Shown: positions 13,839-25,757 of the stretch, in pieces
Layout: each line of letters opens with the position of its first letter
Position numbering within the stretch: the stretch's first letter is position 1
NCBI RefSeq assembly: GCF_037975245.1
Contig: NC_092568.1
Span: 3,472,001-3,536,000 of the forward strand
Direction of reading: 5' to 3'
Length of the DNA: 64,000 bases
From: Apostichopus japonicus
Lineage: Eukaryota > Echinodermata > Holothuroidea > Aspidochirotida > Stichopodidae
Translations under genes and position numbers: made by a program
Notes under the pieces: model-generated
The model's input: only the letters and a program-made list of their open reading frames with translations
Told to the model about the DNA's origin: nothing
Database searches by the model: none

Positions 13839-16800
13839 CTATGGCATTTCGTAAATAAACCGAAATAAGCAGTATGCCAATGCAAAGAGCATTGCAGACA
13901 ATGCGAGACCGAAAAATATCATATCCAGCCGAATAGCTGCATTGACCCATTCAGTTTCAAATGCTGCTGCGCTAGCTTCACTGTGTCGACTTCTGGAACC
14001 TCTGTTGATGGATCTCACAGAAGGTTGCATCGGCTGATTTGGGATAATCCTGGTATCATCGGTGGGAACTGTACCCGGGGATACCACGATTCCCTTGTCC
14101 TCCATGCCCGCATGGTTTTCGATCAAAGTCTCACCTTTCCGATTTCTTGATCAATGAAAATATGAATTTCTGAGTAGGCTACTGTTGAACTATGTACACA
14201 AAGAATTACACAAATTGCTTGTACTGTCCGATTGAAAGGTCCTCTATAGTGAAACGAACAGGCTAACAGGATCAATAAGCTTGAAACGTACTTCTAAAAA
14301 TATCTTAATTTAATTGTAGTTGGAGGATTTGTTAGCAGGGTAATCATACTGTAGAGAGATGTATCCATAGAACGATGAACTATCGTCAAACTAGGCTTTT
14401 TTTTGCGTACCTGTATAGCAGAGACATTGAGATATAGCACAGACATTTAGAACCAGGTTAGAACCCGGGGACAACTATTTCACCAGCCCCCATTTTACAC
14501 TCTTCATATAACCCATATTCCCCGGTCCCCTTCACATCTTGCCTGGCTGCATGACGCCGGGCTGTGCCCCCATCCCCACTCCCTCTCGCCTGACCTGCTT
14601 TATAGTCCCATAAAAATGGTCTAGCCTGATTGAACTTACCCGCGACCGTCTGAACTATCGGTAACGCGTCGTTGACTAAGGCAACCTCCGGGGTATAATA
14701 TCAGTTTAAGCAGCTTGGGAAGAGGGCGCTTGGCTTTATTATGATAGATGCCAAGGGTCAGGCAAGTTGTTAGAACCGACAGAAAGCTGATGCTGATGAC
14801 GACTACGAAATAATAAGCTGAAAGAGTACAAAATATATATATCATTAACGTCTTAAATATCGATAAAAGAAGAAAAGACGGAAGGTGGGCGGGATTGGAA
14901 GTTTGGAGGGACAATGTCCTCTCTTCCACCCGCAAATAAGTCAAACCAAGTTGGTCCCGGTGTGGATACTCGGGGAGGTGCACTACGAAATTGATCATCG
15001 GTACATTGTTCAGACATTTTCAAACAATAGGTTAAAGTCACTGTCTTGTACAACCATATAGTGTACTGTATTTGCATGACGAGGTGGGTTGAGTATAATG
15101 GGTGAGGAATTACAGTAGGTCCATTAATTACCAGCAATGTTGACAATTCTACCTCTGAATTAACGTGTGTTATGTTCAATCTAATAATCAGCCAATATTT
15201 GAAGGTGATTTGATTGGTGTAAATATTGCTACCTGTCACCTATGTATACAAGTATATAACAATCGGACTAGTATATTTGGGTAAATGCTCTTATAAGCAT
15301 TTTTCTATTTTGATCTCAACTGGATAGCTACTCCCTCCTCTCCCTCCCCTTCGTTTTCCTCCCTTCCCTTCCCTCTATCCGCTCCCTCCTCCTCACCTCC
15401 CTCCCTAATATCTACTTTTAACCTGACGGCCTTCACAAACTGTTCATCGCTACACCCGAAATCTTTCGAAAACATTTTTGATGCCTGAATACACTCACCC
15501 TTTATGTTGTTTGTGGAGGCAATACTAGGCCCTATTAATACCCGAACCAACGAATACCACCTTATAATATAAAGCCCATTGTTTCAATATATATACTTAC
15601 CAACAATAGGCATTTCATCTCCAGTTGGCGGCATATTCGTAGCTAGCAATTGTTGAAAAATAATCAAAGCCAGGACATTGTTAACACAGAGAGATACCTT
15701 TTCACCGGACTCGGGGTGGAGTAGAAACACCGATAGAGTAGTTAGTGATAACAAGACGGTCGGTACTCCAACATTCAGGACATAGAAACCACTCTCTCTC
15801 CGTATGTATATCGTATAGTAAACCTCTCTATACGGTGTTGGGCAACACAGATATTCGGTCTCAATGTCTTTAATATCGTACCCGGAAACCGACCAAACAC
15901 CGTTCTTCTTTAATATGTTTTCGGATGAATCAGAATCGTTCACATAGTAAAGAGAAACCTGTAACAAAAAAACAAAAAAAAATGGTCACGGTCATCTTCA
16001 TCGTCAATTCCGTCACCATCGTCGTAATCATCGTCGTCGCAATCGTCATCGTAGTCTACGTCGTCATCGCCATCGTCATATTCATCGTTATAATCGTCAT
16101 AAAGACCGACACCGTTAACTTAGGAAAAAAAGTTATGTTGTGCTAATGTGCTTTTCTCACGTAACACACGTTTGCTGTTCCAGGTTCACGTTTTGCTACA
16201 TGTTATAACTTATCGATTCCAAATGATGTTACCTGGAAACAAAATGTCAGAGTTGGGATGCATATTCATCCGGATGCCTAAAAGATATGGTTCTCTGTCA
16301 CCAGTCCCGAACCCCCCCTAAAAAACCCGTACCTCTAAACCATCGCTTTATGAGTAAACAAAATCTTTGGTGTTTGAAACTATATGAAGGATTTTGAAAG
16401 TAGCTTACGGCGTCTCCTTCAAAAGAATAAGCCGAAAAGGTAATGGCACATCTATGGCTGTCGTAGGGGAAGAGACGAACGTCCATCTTGCAGAAAATAG
16501 CATAAAATGCGATATTATAGTAAACGACCTGACCTTCGTAGTCCACTGTTAGAAACGTTTCATCCATGTTAGCCTCTGCCGGTCCGGTATCAACTCTGTT
16601 AAGGTTTTAGTAAAACAAGCATAGACTACTTTTAAAAGTATTAATAAATGTTATGACTAACAAAACTAATTTCGAAAACTTTAACGTTAATTGCTTAATA
16701 TATATATATTTTTTTACATTTTTGTTCCAATTTGACCGAGTCAAGTTGTATTATTCGAAATAAGATTGTAATTAATGAAATTAATCCACTCAGTACCCTG

Positions 16801-19800
16801 AACTGAACGAACATTTAATTAATTTATGTGAAGCGAGTGAAGGATGTTTAGTAATATTGATCGAATGTACAATAACGCACTTCTCACACATTATCCATGG
16901 GTGGGGGGGGGGGTACACCCCTCCCCATATAAAAAAGACAGTAGTTATGAGCACAACCTTGCGTGTAGACCAAATTTTGAAATTGACATTTCACGTCCAA
17001 GACTTTATTTTTCTAGGGGAGGACCGGCTAGACCCACTCCATGGTTGAGAGCCACAGCCTTCCTTTGTGAAATCCTGGATACGACCCAGTAGGCGAGCTT
17101 CTAATATACGTGGAAACTTACAATTACAGGCCAGTCATATTTCGATACAAACTCACCTCTCATAAGGAGTTACATCTGGAAACCAGATTTGATCTTTCCC
17201 AAAATTTATCTCTGTAACGTTTCCATAGTCGTCTGGATTCCAAGTCAGAAATTCGTCTTTCCATTTCTAGAAGGACAATTTGTTAAAGGTCATTGTTTCT
17301 TCTTCCCAAATGTAGAATACTAAAATTTGCTAGAAGTTTTCAAAAGGAATCAGCTGGAGGTTCTGAATCTCGAAATTATTCCCAGAAATAAATTGGAGTG
17401 TTCAATAACATAACAGTTGAATGTCCAAGATATCATTGGCAGTGACCATTATATATGTCTCGGCCTAACATATTTGAGCCGGGCAATACTGATGGCCTTA
17501 CTAAACTCCATCAAACATTGCGTAAAATATTTTGGAATAATAATCAGGTTATTTGAGATCATATTTAGGAGTAACCTACATATATACCTTGAACGGTATA
17601 GGATTGACCAGTCAACGTATTATTTTCGGTATTCCATCTTGAATCTTATTGGATGCATATTGTAGGAAAAATGTCATAACACAATACAAAGTGCATATGA
17701 CAATAGACCACGGTTGGAGACTTTTTCTACGAGTGACTTCAGACGCAATAACTTGAGTTTGATGTGGGTGGAAAAAGTGTTAAACAACATTTACAAGTTC
17801 GAGGATGCATTCTTTAACTATTCTTAAAATCTCATGCAAACATTAGCACTTTCATGTGTTACATTGATATGATATTGTGGTGCTTTAGCACATAATCTGT
17901 TACGTCATTTCTAAGAAACATCACATTTAATATAGACGGGCAAATTGAGCCGGATGCAAAGCCAAACTTCAACTTTGGCTCATATTAAAAAAAAACTCAA
18001 TTGTAATCAAAGTCTCTTTGAAGGATTTAAATGGAGCTGTCAGAATTTGTTATGTAGAATTAAATATTTCAATAATAAAACAGAAAGTTCAAATTTCGTC
18101 TTTATCTTGAAAACTGATAATGAAGACAATTAATTTATGAATCCTTACGTATTGATTTGTCGCAACGAATGACAACACTTGTCTTGCTTCGTCCTATTAT
18201 ATATATATATAAAGAAGAATCAGAAAGAAAATGGAAACAAATTCTAGAAATGTTTCAAAGATACTGAAAATGCTAATAAAAGTATGATTGATATCAAACA
18301 GTACATTAGATGCGTTTCATTAGTTAAATCACCGAGAATGGTGATTGATATTTTCTGCATTTGTTAGTGAAAAACACGTTAAGTTAACATAATCTACAGC
18401 AGGTATTGCTTTGTTTCAGCACGTTTTCTTGACATTTCGGTGACATTGAAAGAATGCACCTGGCAATAATAGAGTTAAGTGTTGCAATCATGGCATATGA
18501 CATCAACACGTTTGTAGCGTTCTTTGCAAAATGAACAACTATATTAGAAATAAGAGCTTTAAATATTTCGGAACGCGAAAATGCCACAATAGCAGCGAGA
18601 ATTCATCCATACTTCCTTTATACTTATGTCATACGGAATAGAACGGAGGTTTTGACAATAATTTTTTTAAGATAACCTTTCTTCTTATAATATTACAGTG
18701 TTCTCCTTGAAACCAGCTTAATCAAGGGCGTAGGAACCGGGGGGGCTGGGGGGCGCTAGCCCCCAGTGAAAAATATGGGGGGGGGCGGAAGTATCATTCC
18801 GCCCCCCCCCCCCGCTTGGCAAGTCAGAAAACCCCTTTTTCATTTCCAAATGAAAAAAAATCTCATTTGGAGCACCAAATTGCATCTAAGGCCAGGTGAA
18901 AATCAGAAAACCCCTTTTTCATTTCCAAATGAGAAAAAAATCTCATTTGGAGCACCAAATTGCATCTAAGGCCAGGTGAAAATGCAAAATTTTTTTAAAA
19001 AATGGAGTGGGTGTTGAAGTGTGCTATATTGCACCAAATTGCATCTGAGGCCACCTGGAAATGCCAAAAAAAATCCAAAGGGGAGGGGGACACCCCCTCC
19101 CCTTAGACCCCTCCCCCAGGTCGGCCATCAGTCTTCAGCCCCCCCCCCACTCAAAAGTACCTTCCTACGCCACTGAGCTTAATTAAGTGCTTGATTTCAA
19201 GCCTTCTCAAAGTACCAGGTTTTATTCAAAGACTATCACGCCGTCGTTCTTGAAACCGGAATCAAGAGCTATATACAATTATACTAGCTGGTTTCGTTCC
19301 ATTTCATTTCTCAAGTTAAAGAACCCGGACGGACAACAACGTTCCAGTTAATTCAATTAAAGGGGTAATCTGGTGACTGAAGAAAGTTTTACATATTTAG
19401 ATCGGAGTCACATCCTCAAAGCATTTTATCTGTCTAAGATGAGACCCCCCCCCCCCCATCAACCCATCAAATGTTGTTACATTTCGCCAATGCGTCGGGA
19501 AAAAAGAAGATCAAATGATTTCATTATGGCAGTTAAGCTGTAAAATGTTTTGTTCTTTTTTGTACTATATGTGAATCATTTTTCCACAGATGAAACTAAT
19601 ATGTCTATGCACAAAATGATTTACTTTGACTAATGAACTTCTAAGTACAAAGAACTTTGACAGCCAGGTAAAAAGTTCGTTAAATCACATGAGAGGGATA
19701 AACCAATAAGAACGTTGCTCGAGTCATTGTTGCGAATTTTAAGGTATGAAACGTATAACCAGAGCCTGTACGTGCAATGGCTTCCAGTGAGAACTGCAGA

Positions 19801-20018
19801 TTATGATAAAGAAGTATACTGCTATATTAATGCTGAATTAAATTGTCCAATCTTTCCTTTACAAAGCTGAATATAATTATACATTCTATCCCACATACGC
19901 GGGTACCATCTAGGTATGCATTACAGTTACCTAGGCAACTATCTAGTCAGTAGGTTATGCAAGCGCAGTTGAATTGTACTACTAAGATTTGCCAATATGC
20001 TTATAGTTAATTTAACAG

Positions 20019-20091
<73 letters not shown>

Positions 20092-20137
20092 ATTGTACTA
20101 CTAAGATTTGCCAATATGCTTATAGTTAATTTAACAG

Positions 20138-20187
<50 letters not shown>

Positions 20188-22006
20188 TTATAACACGTTA
20201 AACACATACAAATTTAAAACACGTATTTCGTTTGAGTCAGTCTTCAACTTACAAAATCTGCAAACCATATTAGCTTGGCTCTGAAGTAAACGCTCAGCGT
20301 GGAGTTGACATCTTTGACTGGTCTAACATAGCGTGAACCATAGTTAGTAAGAAGGTCATCGGCTAGCCGTTTAGAGGCAACCGTTTGCAATGCACCTGAA
20401 CAAAAGAACAGCAGACAAGAAGATTCAGCTAGCTATATGCTAAATAGGAAAGCAAAGGGGAAAACAGGGTGTATTATTCGGCAAATTGTAGTTCCGTGTG
20501 CTGTGAACATTTTGACGCCAGCTATCCCCTCTTGCAATTCTGCATTTCAACACCCTCACGAAGCGTTAAAATAAGTAGACTACGCAACATTAATGATGAA
20601 AATGCTTGATACATGACCCAAATCACTCTCAGCAATCCCCCTCTTTCCGGAGTAAAGATAAATGCGGTGAAATTATGTCATGAACGGCGGTGCTGTTATA
20701 CTAATGCACTATCCATCCGAGCATATACCTCCATGGTCACGTTTGAATCATTGTTGTTAGTATACTAACTCACGAATCGAGTAACCGTCTATACTGTTCA
20801 TGTACTGTTTCTTCTTCGGAAAACACTGACCTATAATAAATTTATCAACTTCAGGTTATAATGAATAGCAACAAAAAGTGAAAATATTTTTGTCTCTTTC
20901 TGACATGGGCGGCGATCCGTACTCTTGAGTGGGGGGATATGACCTTGTTGACTATCTAAGCGTAGCGCCACCATGAGTTGGCGCGAAGCGTACAAGAAAA
21001 TTTTGGGATTTACAAACCCTCTAGATGGCCGGAAACGGCACTTCCCGAGGTTTCCAAGCGGCATATACCCAACTTTAAAATAGGGATATCATGTCCGAAA
21101 TATCTCATAATCAGGATCCAAAATACTTTCTTTTTTTTTAATTTCGGGTGTTATTTTGGGAAAATTGCCCCTGTCAATCTTGTTTCAGGCGCTACGTTAG
21201 AATGTTCGAGAGCTCTTTTATATTATTCGATGAAGAAAATGGCCTCATGCAGGCCTTTATAGGCCTATACACATGCAATACACAATTACACATAGTTACA
21301 TACCTAGGTACCGATTGCTAAGGCATCCAGGTGAAACGTGTATGAAGCATTACCCTGGTAACATGAGATTCTGAGCTGATCGAGGGAACATGTACGTGTG
21401 TAGGCCTACTATAGGGCCTATATGAATACTATGAGGGTGCATATATGTACTATATCAATACCGTGGGCGCAATAATACATTTGTTGTTATAGGGCCAATG
21501 AAGCCTACAGTCAACTATTCTTGCTTTATAAAGACGGTTTATTTGAAAAGATCGCACTGCGTTTATGGTAGGCGAGAAATGAAGCTAAAAAAAAGCCGTA
21601 CATTCACGATGATGCATAAATGTAGGCATGAAAAAATTCTTATCCCTGGCATTTGGTGGGGGGATATGGTGTATTACATCCCCTCCACCCATTTTCATGG
21701 GGGGATATATCCCCCCTTCCCCCCCCCCCCAGGATCGCCGCCCATGCTTTCTGACATGAATTGTGCAAATGTACAGTTTTAAAATAGAGCTATATCTGTA
21801 ACGCATGGGTGAGTGATTACTCTACCATAGCATTGTTTCTACAAACACATTTTAGCACAACGTTTTAGTTCAGTCAACCGTGGCTTCTTTAAAGTTAAAC
21901 GGTAAAGCAAATAACATTGGCACTTACTCACTCCACAGTGAAATCCAAACTGAACATGGAGGAACACAATCGCAACTCCCAGACACACATTCTTGAAGTT
22001 TGCCAT
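13839..22006 (-). CDS. Nicotinic acetylcholine receptor alpha-type subunit (Cys-loop channel)
   Basis: Seven minus-strand coding exons join in phase: 22006-21928, 20395-20253, 17266-17157, 16595-16409, 15958-15601, 14817-14640 and 14145-13839, giving 453 residues plus stop. Visible in order are a signal peptide starting MANFKNVCLGVAIVFLHV; RLADDLLTNYGSRYVRPV; KWKDEFLTWNPDDYG and IWFPDV; the Cys loop C146-x13-C160 (CKMDVRLFPYDSHRC); and loop C YLCCPTPY with the vicinal Cys pair (C211-C212) that defines alpha-type, agonist-binding subunits. M1 follows, then M2 (SGEKVSLCVNNVLALIIF), M3, a cytoplasmic loop of about 80 residues and M4 ending in FRFIYEMP. Glu at M2 -1' predicts a cation channel. 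The 110-bp exon matches the conserved exon 4 of vertebrate nAChR genes, but the usual 45-bp exon before it was not found, so about 15 residues (normally including NQ.LTTN.W) are missing from this model. Introns hold three transposons or microsatellites. It probably acts at the plasma membrane as a pentameric acetylcholine-gated channel. Confidence 0.9.
18723..19175 (+). mobile_element. MITE family A, copy 1 (453 bp), 8-bp target duplication
   Basis: The ends are CAAGGGCGTAGGAAC and TTCCTACGCCACTG, flanked by the exact direct repeat AGCTTAAT (18715-18722 and 19176-19183). It holds poly-G/poly-C tracts and an internal tandem duplication of about 80 bp (about 18822-18900 and 18901-18982). Each duplicated unit contains the hairpin CATTTCCAAATGAG..CTCATTTGGA. 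No transposase. The 8-bp duplication points to hAT. It lies in an intron of the receptor gene. Confidence 0.9.
19970..20181. repeat. Duplicated (AT)n microsatellite with 50-bp flank repeat
   Basis: Two AT runs (about 20021-20088 and 20139-20181) are each preceded by the same 50-bp sequence, starting TTGTACTACTAAGATTTGCC. The whole unit was therefore duplicated in tandem. It lies in the intron where the missing 45-bp receptor exon would be expected. Confidence 0.9.
20904..21746. mobile_element. MITE family B (843 bp), perfect 15-bp TIRs and 8-bp target duplication
   Basis: The termini CATGGGCGGCGATCC and GGATCGCCGCCCATG are exact inverted complements. The flanking repeat CTTTCTGA is identical on both sides (20896-20903 and 21747-21754). 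The element carries near its left end the shared 'GCGGAGCGCCACCATCGG-like' module (about 20955-21060). No transposase. It is hAT-like by duplication length and sits in intron 1 of the receptor gene. Confidence 0.92.
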
Positions 22007-22333
22007 TTTCTTCTCGTCTACAACAGACGCATGCGTAAAAAAAAAGATGTTTTCAGACAGTTGACTTCTTTCATAGCCTACTTCCATGCAAGCGACCACG
22101 GTCTTACTGGAGAAGAAATCCAGATTTGTTGTCCTAAATTTCATATCATATTCATGGAAAGGAATGACACGGTAAACCCTCTCCTCCCTTTGAGTTAATG
22201 CATACACAATGAACTTGTAACTTCGAGAGCTATCGGGTAGCTATTTTCAATACTAAATATCAACAGAAAGTGTCATCGTGTGTTTTCGATTTCCATCAAT
22301 GTACCAGCAATTTAAATATGAGACGTAAATTAA

Positions 22334-22515
22334 AATCTTGTGTAACAGTAAGTTGGCCTGACGTTCCGATCCTAGCAGGATCTCCTTAAGAGGCTAGATG
22401 ACAAATAGCGTACAGTAACAGAAGGGACAAAAGCACGCACAGAATACAGACAGGTTAATGAGCATGGTAAACACAAAGAGATAGATGTAAGGGGATTAGT
22501 AAGAATCTTAACTTG
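22334..22515 (-). mobile_element. Penelope-like 3' fragment (family P, copy 2)
   Basis: Contains CTGACGTTCCGATCCTAGCA followed by GGATCTCC, matching the blocks at 2590-2625 and, in the opposite orientation, 26050-26085. It interrupts a diverged duplication of the receptor 5' region: the flanks match 24.9-25.3 kb but this block does not. Confidence 0.6.
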
Positions 22516-22797
22516 CTTAACTTGGGGAAAGGTGCTGGGATTGTTGATAATGAGTATAGGAGTACTATTGGCCTAAATACAGAAGCATTAGCATATATAT
22601 AGATCTATATAGATATATATCAAATTTCCTATTTGTTTGTAGGTCTACATATTTCGAGAACCTATTATCAAATATGAACATATGGGGAGCTTGGTACAAT
22701 ATTATCGTTCCTACCAGTAAGAAGTAAGAAAGAATTTCGTGATTGTATATAGAGACGAGTGTTCAACGCCGGTTGGCAATCGTTTAGGCACACGAAC

Positions 22798-22930
22798 AAC
22801 GAACTACTACCCACCAGTGCCCATCAGTTTTCTGAAGCACTACCCACCAGTGCCCACCAGTACCCACCAGTACCACACCATCAGTTTTCTGAAGCACTAC
22901 CCACCAGTGCCCACCAGTACCCACCTCCCA
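22798..22930 (+). repeat. CCCACCAGT minisatellite
   Basis: Higher-order repeat of short CCCACCAGTG/CCCACCAGTA units separated by CATCAGTTTTCTGAAGCACT, with the larger unit seen about 2.5 times. It produces proline/histidine-rich frames that are not genes. Confidence 0.85.
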
Positions 22931-23682
22931 TACAAAACATTAAAAGTTGTTATTACCACCCACCTTTCGTTTTACATAATTTATAGCCTAAATATGCCTC
23001 AAAATGCATCATTTCACGTTTACGTTTTAGACCTTACTCTCACCTCTCTCTCCACGCTCTCTCTGTCTCTGCAAAACTATGATGCGCTGAAAGTAACCCA
23101 TGTACTCTCATATCCATAGGCGTACGGGACCATTTCAGTTTGGGGGGCAGAACTTTTTGTGCCCGAAAGTTCCCGTGATACTATCTAGGCGGAGCGCCAC
23201 CATCGGTTGGCGCGTAGCGTACAAGAAAATTGTTGGCACACAATTCCTCTCAGATTGCCGGAAACGGCACTTATGAGGCCTTGCAAGTTGCATCTAAACA
23301 TTCTTTATTTCATAATCTCACGTTTTAGAAATTTACACTTCCCCAAAAATGCGGTAAATTAGAAGAAGAAAAAATGGTAACATAACTTTAAAGGGGAAAA
23401 ATGGGACAGCATATTTTTTAAGCTCCTATTTAGTTACCTTATTTATTATTTTAACACAGTACTCAGATACCTCCAGAAAAACATACATTGTTCAACGACA
23501 CGTAGGCGGGATAATGTCGCTGTGTCGGGTGAGACTGCAATTTGTCTCACAAAAAAAGTATAAAATATAACAAAGAATATGATAAACCTGTACTTCTAGG
23601 CTTGTAGGCACCCCCCACCACCATCCCTGAAAAAGAAAATGTTTCTTATATACACTCATGTTGGGGATGTCCAGGTCCAGGT

Positions 23683-24275
23683 CAAGGGCGGCGGAAGCAC
23701 TTTTATTCGGGGGGGGGGGCACCGACATCAAAGGGCACTTTGCAGAAATTCGATTGGACTGATGCAGCCTTAAATTTAGTACCCTTTATAACTCTTATTG
23801 TATTATCTTATTTGTGTATACACTTCACTCCATCAACGCCCCCCCCCCCCCTCTAGGAAAATATTCATACTATCACTGCAATATCCAATGCGCAAATTGG
23901 GAAACAAGGAACAAGTTTTCTTTTGAGACAAAATGAGGTGAAATCATGCTAGTTGCTAATGTAGGAATCTTCCGAATTAGAGTTTTTGTTTCTTGTAAAT
24001 ATCTTTACAATTATTTTCCATTCGAAATAGCTTTGAGTTTCACCCACAGAAATTCATTAAAAGTCACGGGCTTAGCCAGGAGGGAACTAGAAAATTTTTG
24101 GTTTACAAACCCCTCAGATGGCCGGAAACGGCCCTTCCCGAGTGTTCATTCTGGTTCCCTGGCCTCTTACTAACTTGAAGCACCTCAATTTTTATGTAGA
24201 AAAAAGGCACATTTCTAACCTGAGGAAAGTGGGGGTGGGGGGGGGGGCACGTGCCCCCCGGTTCCGCCGCCCTTG
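23683..24275 (+). mobile_element. MITE family D, copy 1 (593 bp), 8-bp target duplication
   Basis: Starts CAAGGGCGGCGGAAGC and ends GGTTCCGCCGCCCTTG, with the exact direct repeat GTCCAGGT on both sides (23675-23682 and 24276-24283). It is nested in family C. Family D has a second, longer copy at 33163-34801 and an isolated end at about 41555-41614. Confidence 0.92.
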
Positions 24276-24452
24276 GTCCAGGTATACCATTGACTAGTTA
24301 GAAAAAATTGATCGTGCAAAAAGCCTGGTAGCCCAGATGAACTGCGCTTATGGTGGTGTTACACGGAAATATTCGGGCATCATGATGCTAAATAAAGAAA
24401 ATCATGGAATTGTCGTGCAAAAATTTGAAAAAGATTCGGGCAAGCTACTGCA

Positions 24453-24456
<4 letters not shown>

Positions 24457-24517
<61 letters not shown>
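24457..24517. repeat. (TA)n microsatellite
   Basis: About 30 TA units directly abutting the left arm of the long hairpin. Confidence 0.95.
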
Positions 24518-24519
<2 letters not shown>

Positions 24520-24648
24520 CCAGAGGACAAGAAATTCGGGCAAAAGTCCTGAAAAATTCGGGCAGCCTAAGAGGAGAATTTTTTTTTTCTCCTCTTAGGC
24601 TGCCGGAATTTTTCAGGACTTTTGCCCGAATTTCTTGTCCTCTGGAAA
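24518..24648. repeat. Long near-perfect hairpin, arms of about 60 bp
   Basis: Left arm TTCCAGAGGACAAGAAATTC.. to ..CTAAGAGGAGAA, a poly-T loop of about 9 bases, then the reverse complement back to ..GAATTTCTTGTCCTCTGGAA, with about one base of mismatch. It belongs to the 3' part of MITE family C. Confidence 0.93.
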
Positions 24649-24892
24649 TTGGGGGGGGGGGCAGTCTGCCCCCTGCCCCCGCCTCGTACGCCTATGCTCA
24701 TACCTGGTACTGGACTTCGAGCCACACTTTTTCTTTTAGAAGCAATGTTGCAGAAAGTTATCATATGATGAGTATCTTTATTTTCCGGGGCTCGGGTAAG
24801 TTAAGCGATCCGAAAAATATAGGATAAATTCAGAATAATATAACAGTCCCAAGAGGGTCCAGCCTGGTTTAATAAATGAATTAGGCCTACTT

Positions 24893-25310
24893 ATTCTCCA
24901 CATTCAATTCCAAACTTTGAGAAGCTCATTCTTGATGTCTGCCATTTCTCCTTGTAGAATAATTCAGGCGCTTGCGTAAAACAAGTACATGGTTTTAGAC
25001 AGCTCAAGCGACCATGGTCGTACTGACTATGAAAGCCCGATTTGTTGTCTTAGTTTTTTTCCCGATGTTTATGAGACACATACGGTAGGTCACAAAACAC
25101 TTTCTCCTCCTCTGAGTTAGTGCATATCATACACGATCACTTTTTTCTTCGCTATTATTTTTGTTATCCCGTGAGTGGATCGTTAAACACAACCATGCAG
25201 CAAAGCACCAGCATTGTAAAGTTTCAACTTCATTTAAAACCATCTTGATTTGCTACTATTGGTGAAACTGCCTGGATTGTTTATTGGAACTGAGTATAGG
25301 GTACAATATG
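24893..25310 (-). pseudogene. Relic duplicate of the receptor gene's first exon and 5' flank
   Basis: Alignable by eye with about 21940-22560. The ATG-containing exon reads MADIKNELLKVWN then a stop (24945-24904), against MANFKNVCLGVAIVFL in the live gene. Upstream blocks such as GCAAGCGACCACGGTC (24.9 kb version: TCAAGCGACCATGGTC) and TTGAGTTAATGCATA (CTGAGTTAGTGCATA) also match, as does a block near 25270-25310. It is clearly diverged, so this is an old duplication with no coding capacity left. Confidence 0.65.
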
Positions 25311-25757
25311 TTTACAAACAGACGAGGCATAAATAGGCCTCCCTAATTAGCGGTAACGACTTGCCAGTAAAATATAACAAAAAGTTTCCGCGCGCTTCGC
25401 GCTCCGCATGTTGTTATTTCATATAGGCATGCATCGGTTATTACATCGCATGACAAATACATACAATACTTTGCCGTGTTATAAACCTTCCATATTGGTT
25501 ATCATCTTTGGGCAAGTCGTAACAATAATAATGATCATAATAATATAAGTATTACTATTGAAAAACACATTGCAATTTATTTTCTGTCAGCAGGTGCCCG
25601 AAAAATTCTCGGCACATTGCCCGAATTTTCACAAAAATATTACGCATAGGAAGACCTTCCTTTACTGAATGAAACAAGTAAAGTACTGACAGTGATAAAG
25701 ATGAACACACGAAATTTTAGGAACCGCTTTGCGAATTGAACCATGTTTATGATTTAA

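Larger units (their letters stand above)
23115..24696. mobile_element. MITE family C (outer element) interrupted by family D
   Basis: The ends CATAGGCGTACGGG and CCTCGTACGCCTATG are near-perfect inverted repeats. The flanks CTCATATC (23107-23114) and CTCATACC (24697-24704) agree at 7 of 8 bases. The body contains the shared GCGGAGCGCC module (about 23172-23280), then the complete family D element 23683-24275, then an AT microsatellite and a long hairpin. No transposase is present. Removing the nested copy leaves an element of about 980 bp. Confidence 0.75.

Noticed and set aside
15305-15550. 81-residue Glu/Gly-rich minus-strand frame in the receptor gene
   Set aside because: It lies in the intron between the M2 and M3 exons and reflects a CCCTCC-rich simple repeat.
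16890-17050. Possible MITE with CCATGGGTGGG..CCCACTCCATGG ends
   Set aside because: The ends are suggestive but the flanks share no target duplication, and the poly-G tract alone can mimic such ends.
18384-18587. 67-residue minus-strand frame within the receptor intron, tested as the missing exon
   Set aside because: It has no NQ-x-L-T-T or Trp motif, the wrong size and no suitable splice sites.
22739-23119. Pro/His/Thr-rich 126-residue frame
   Set aside because: It follows a CCCACCAGT minisatellite and ends in ordinary intergenic sequence.
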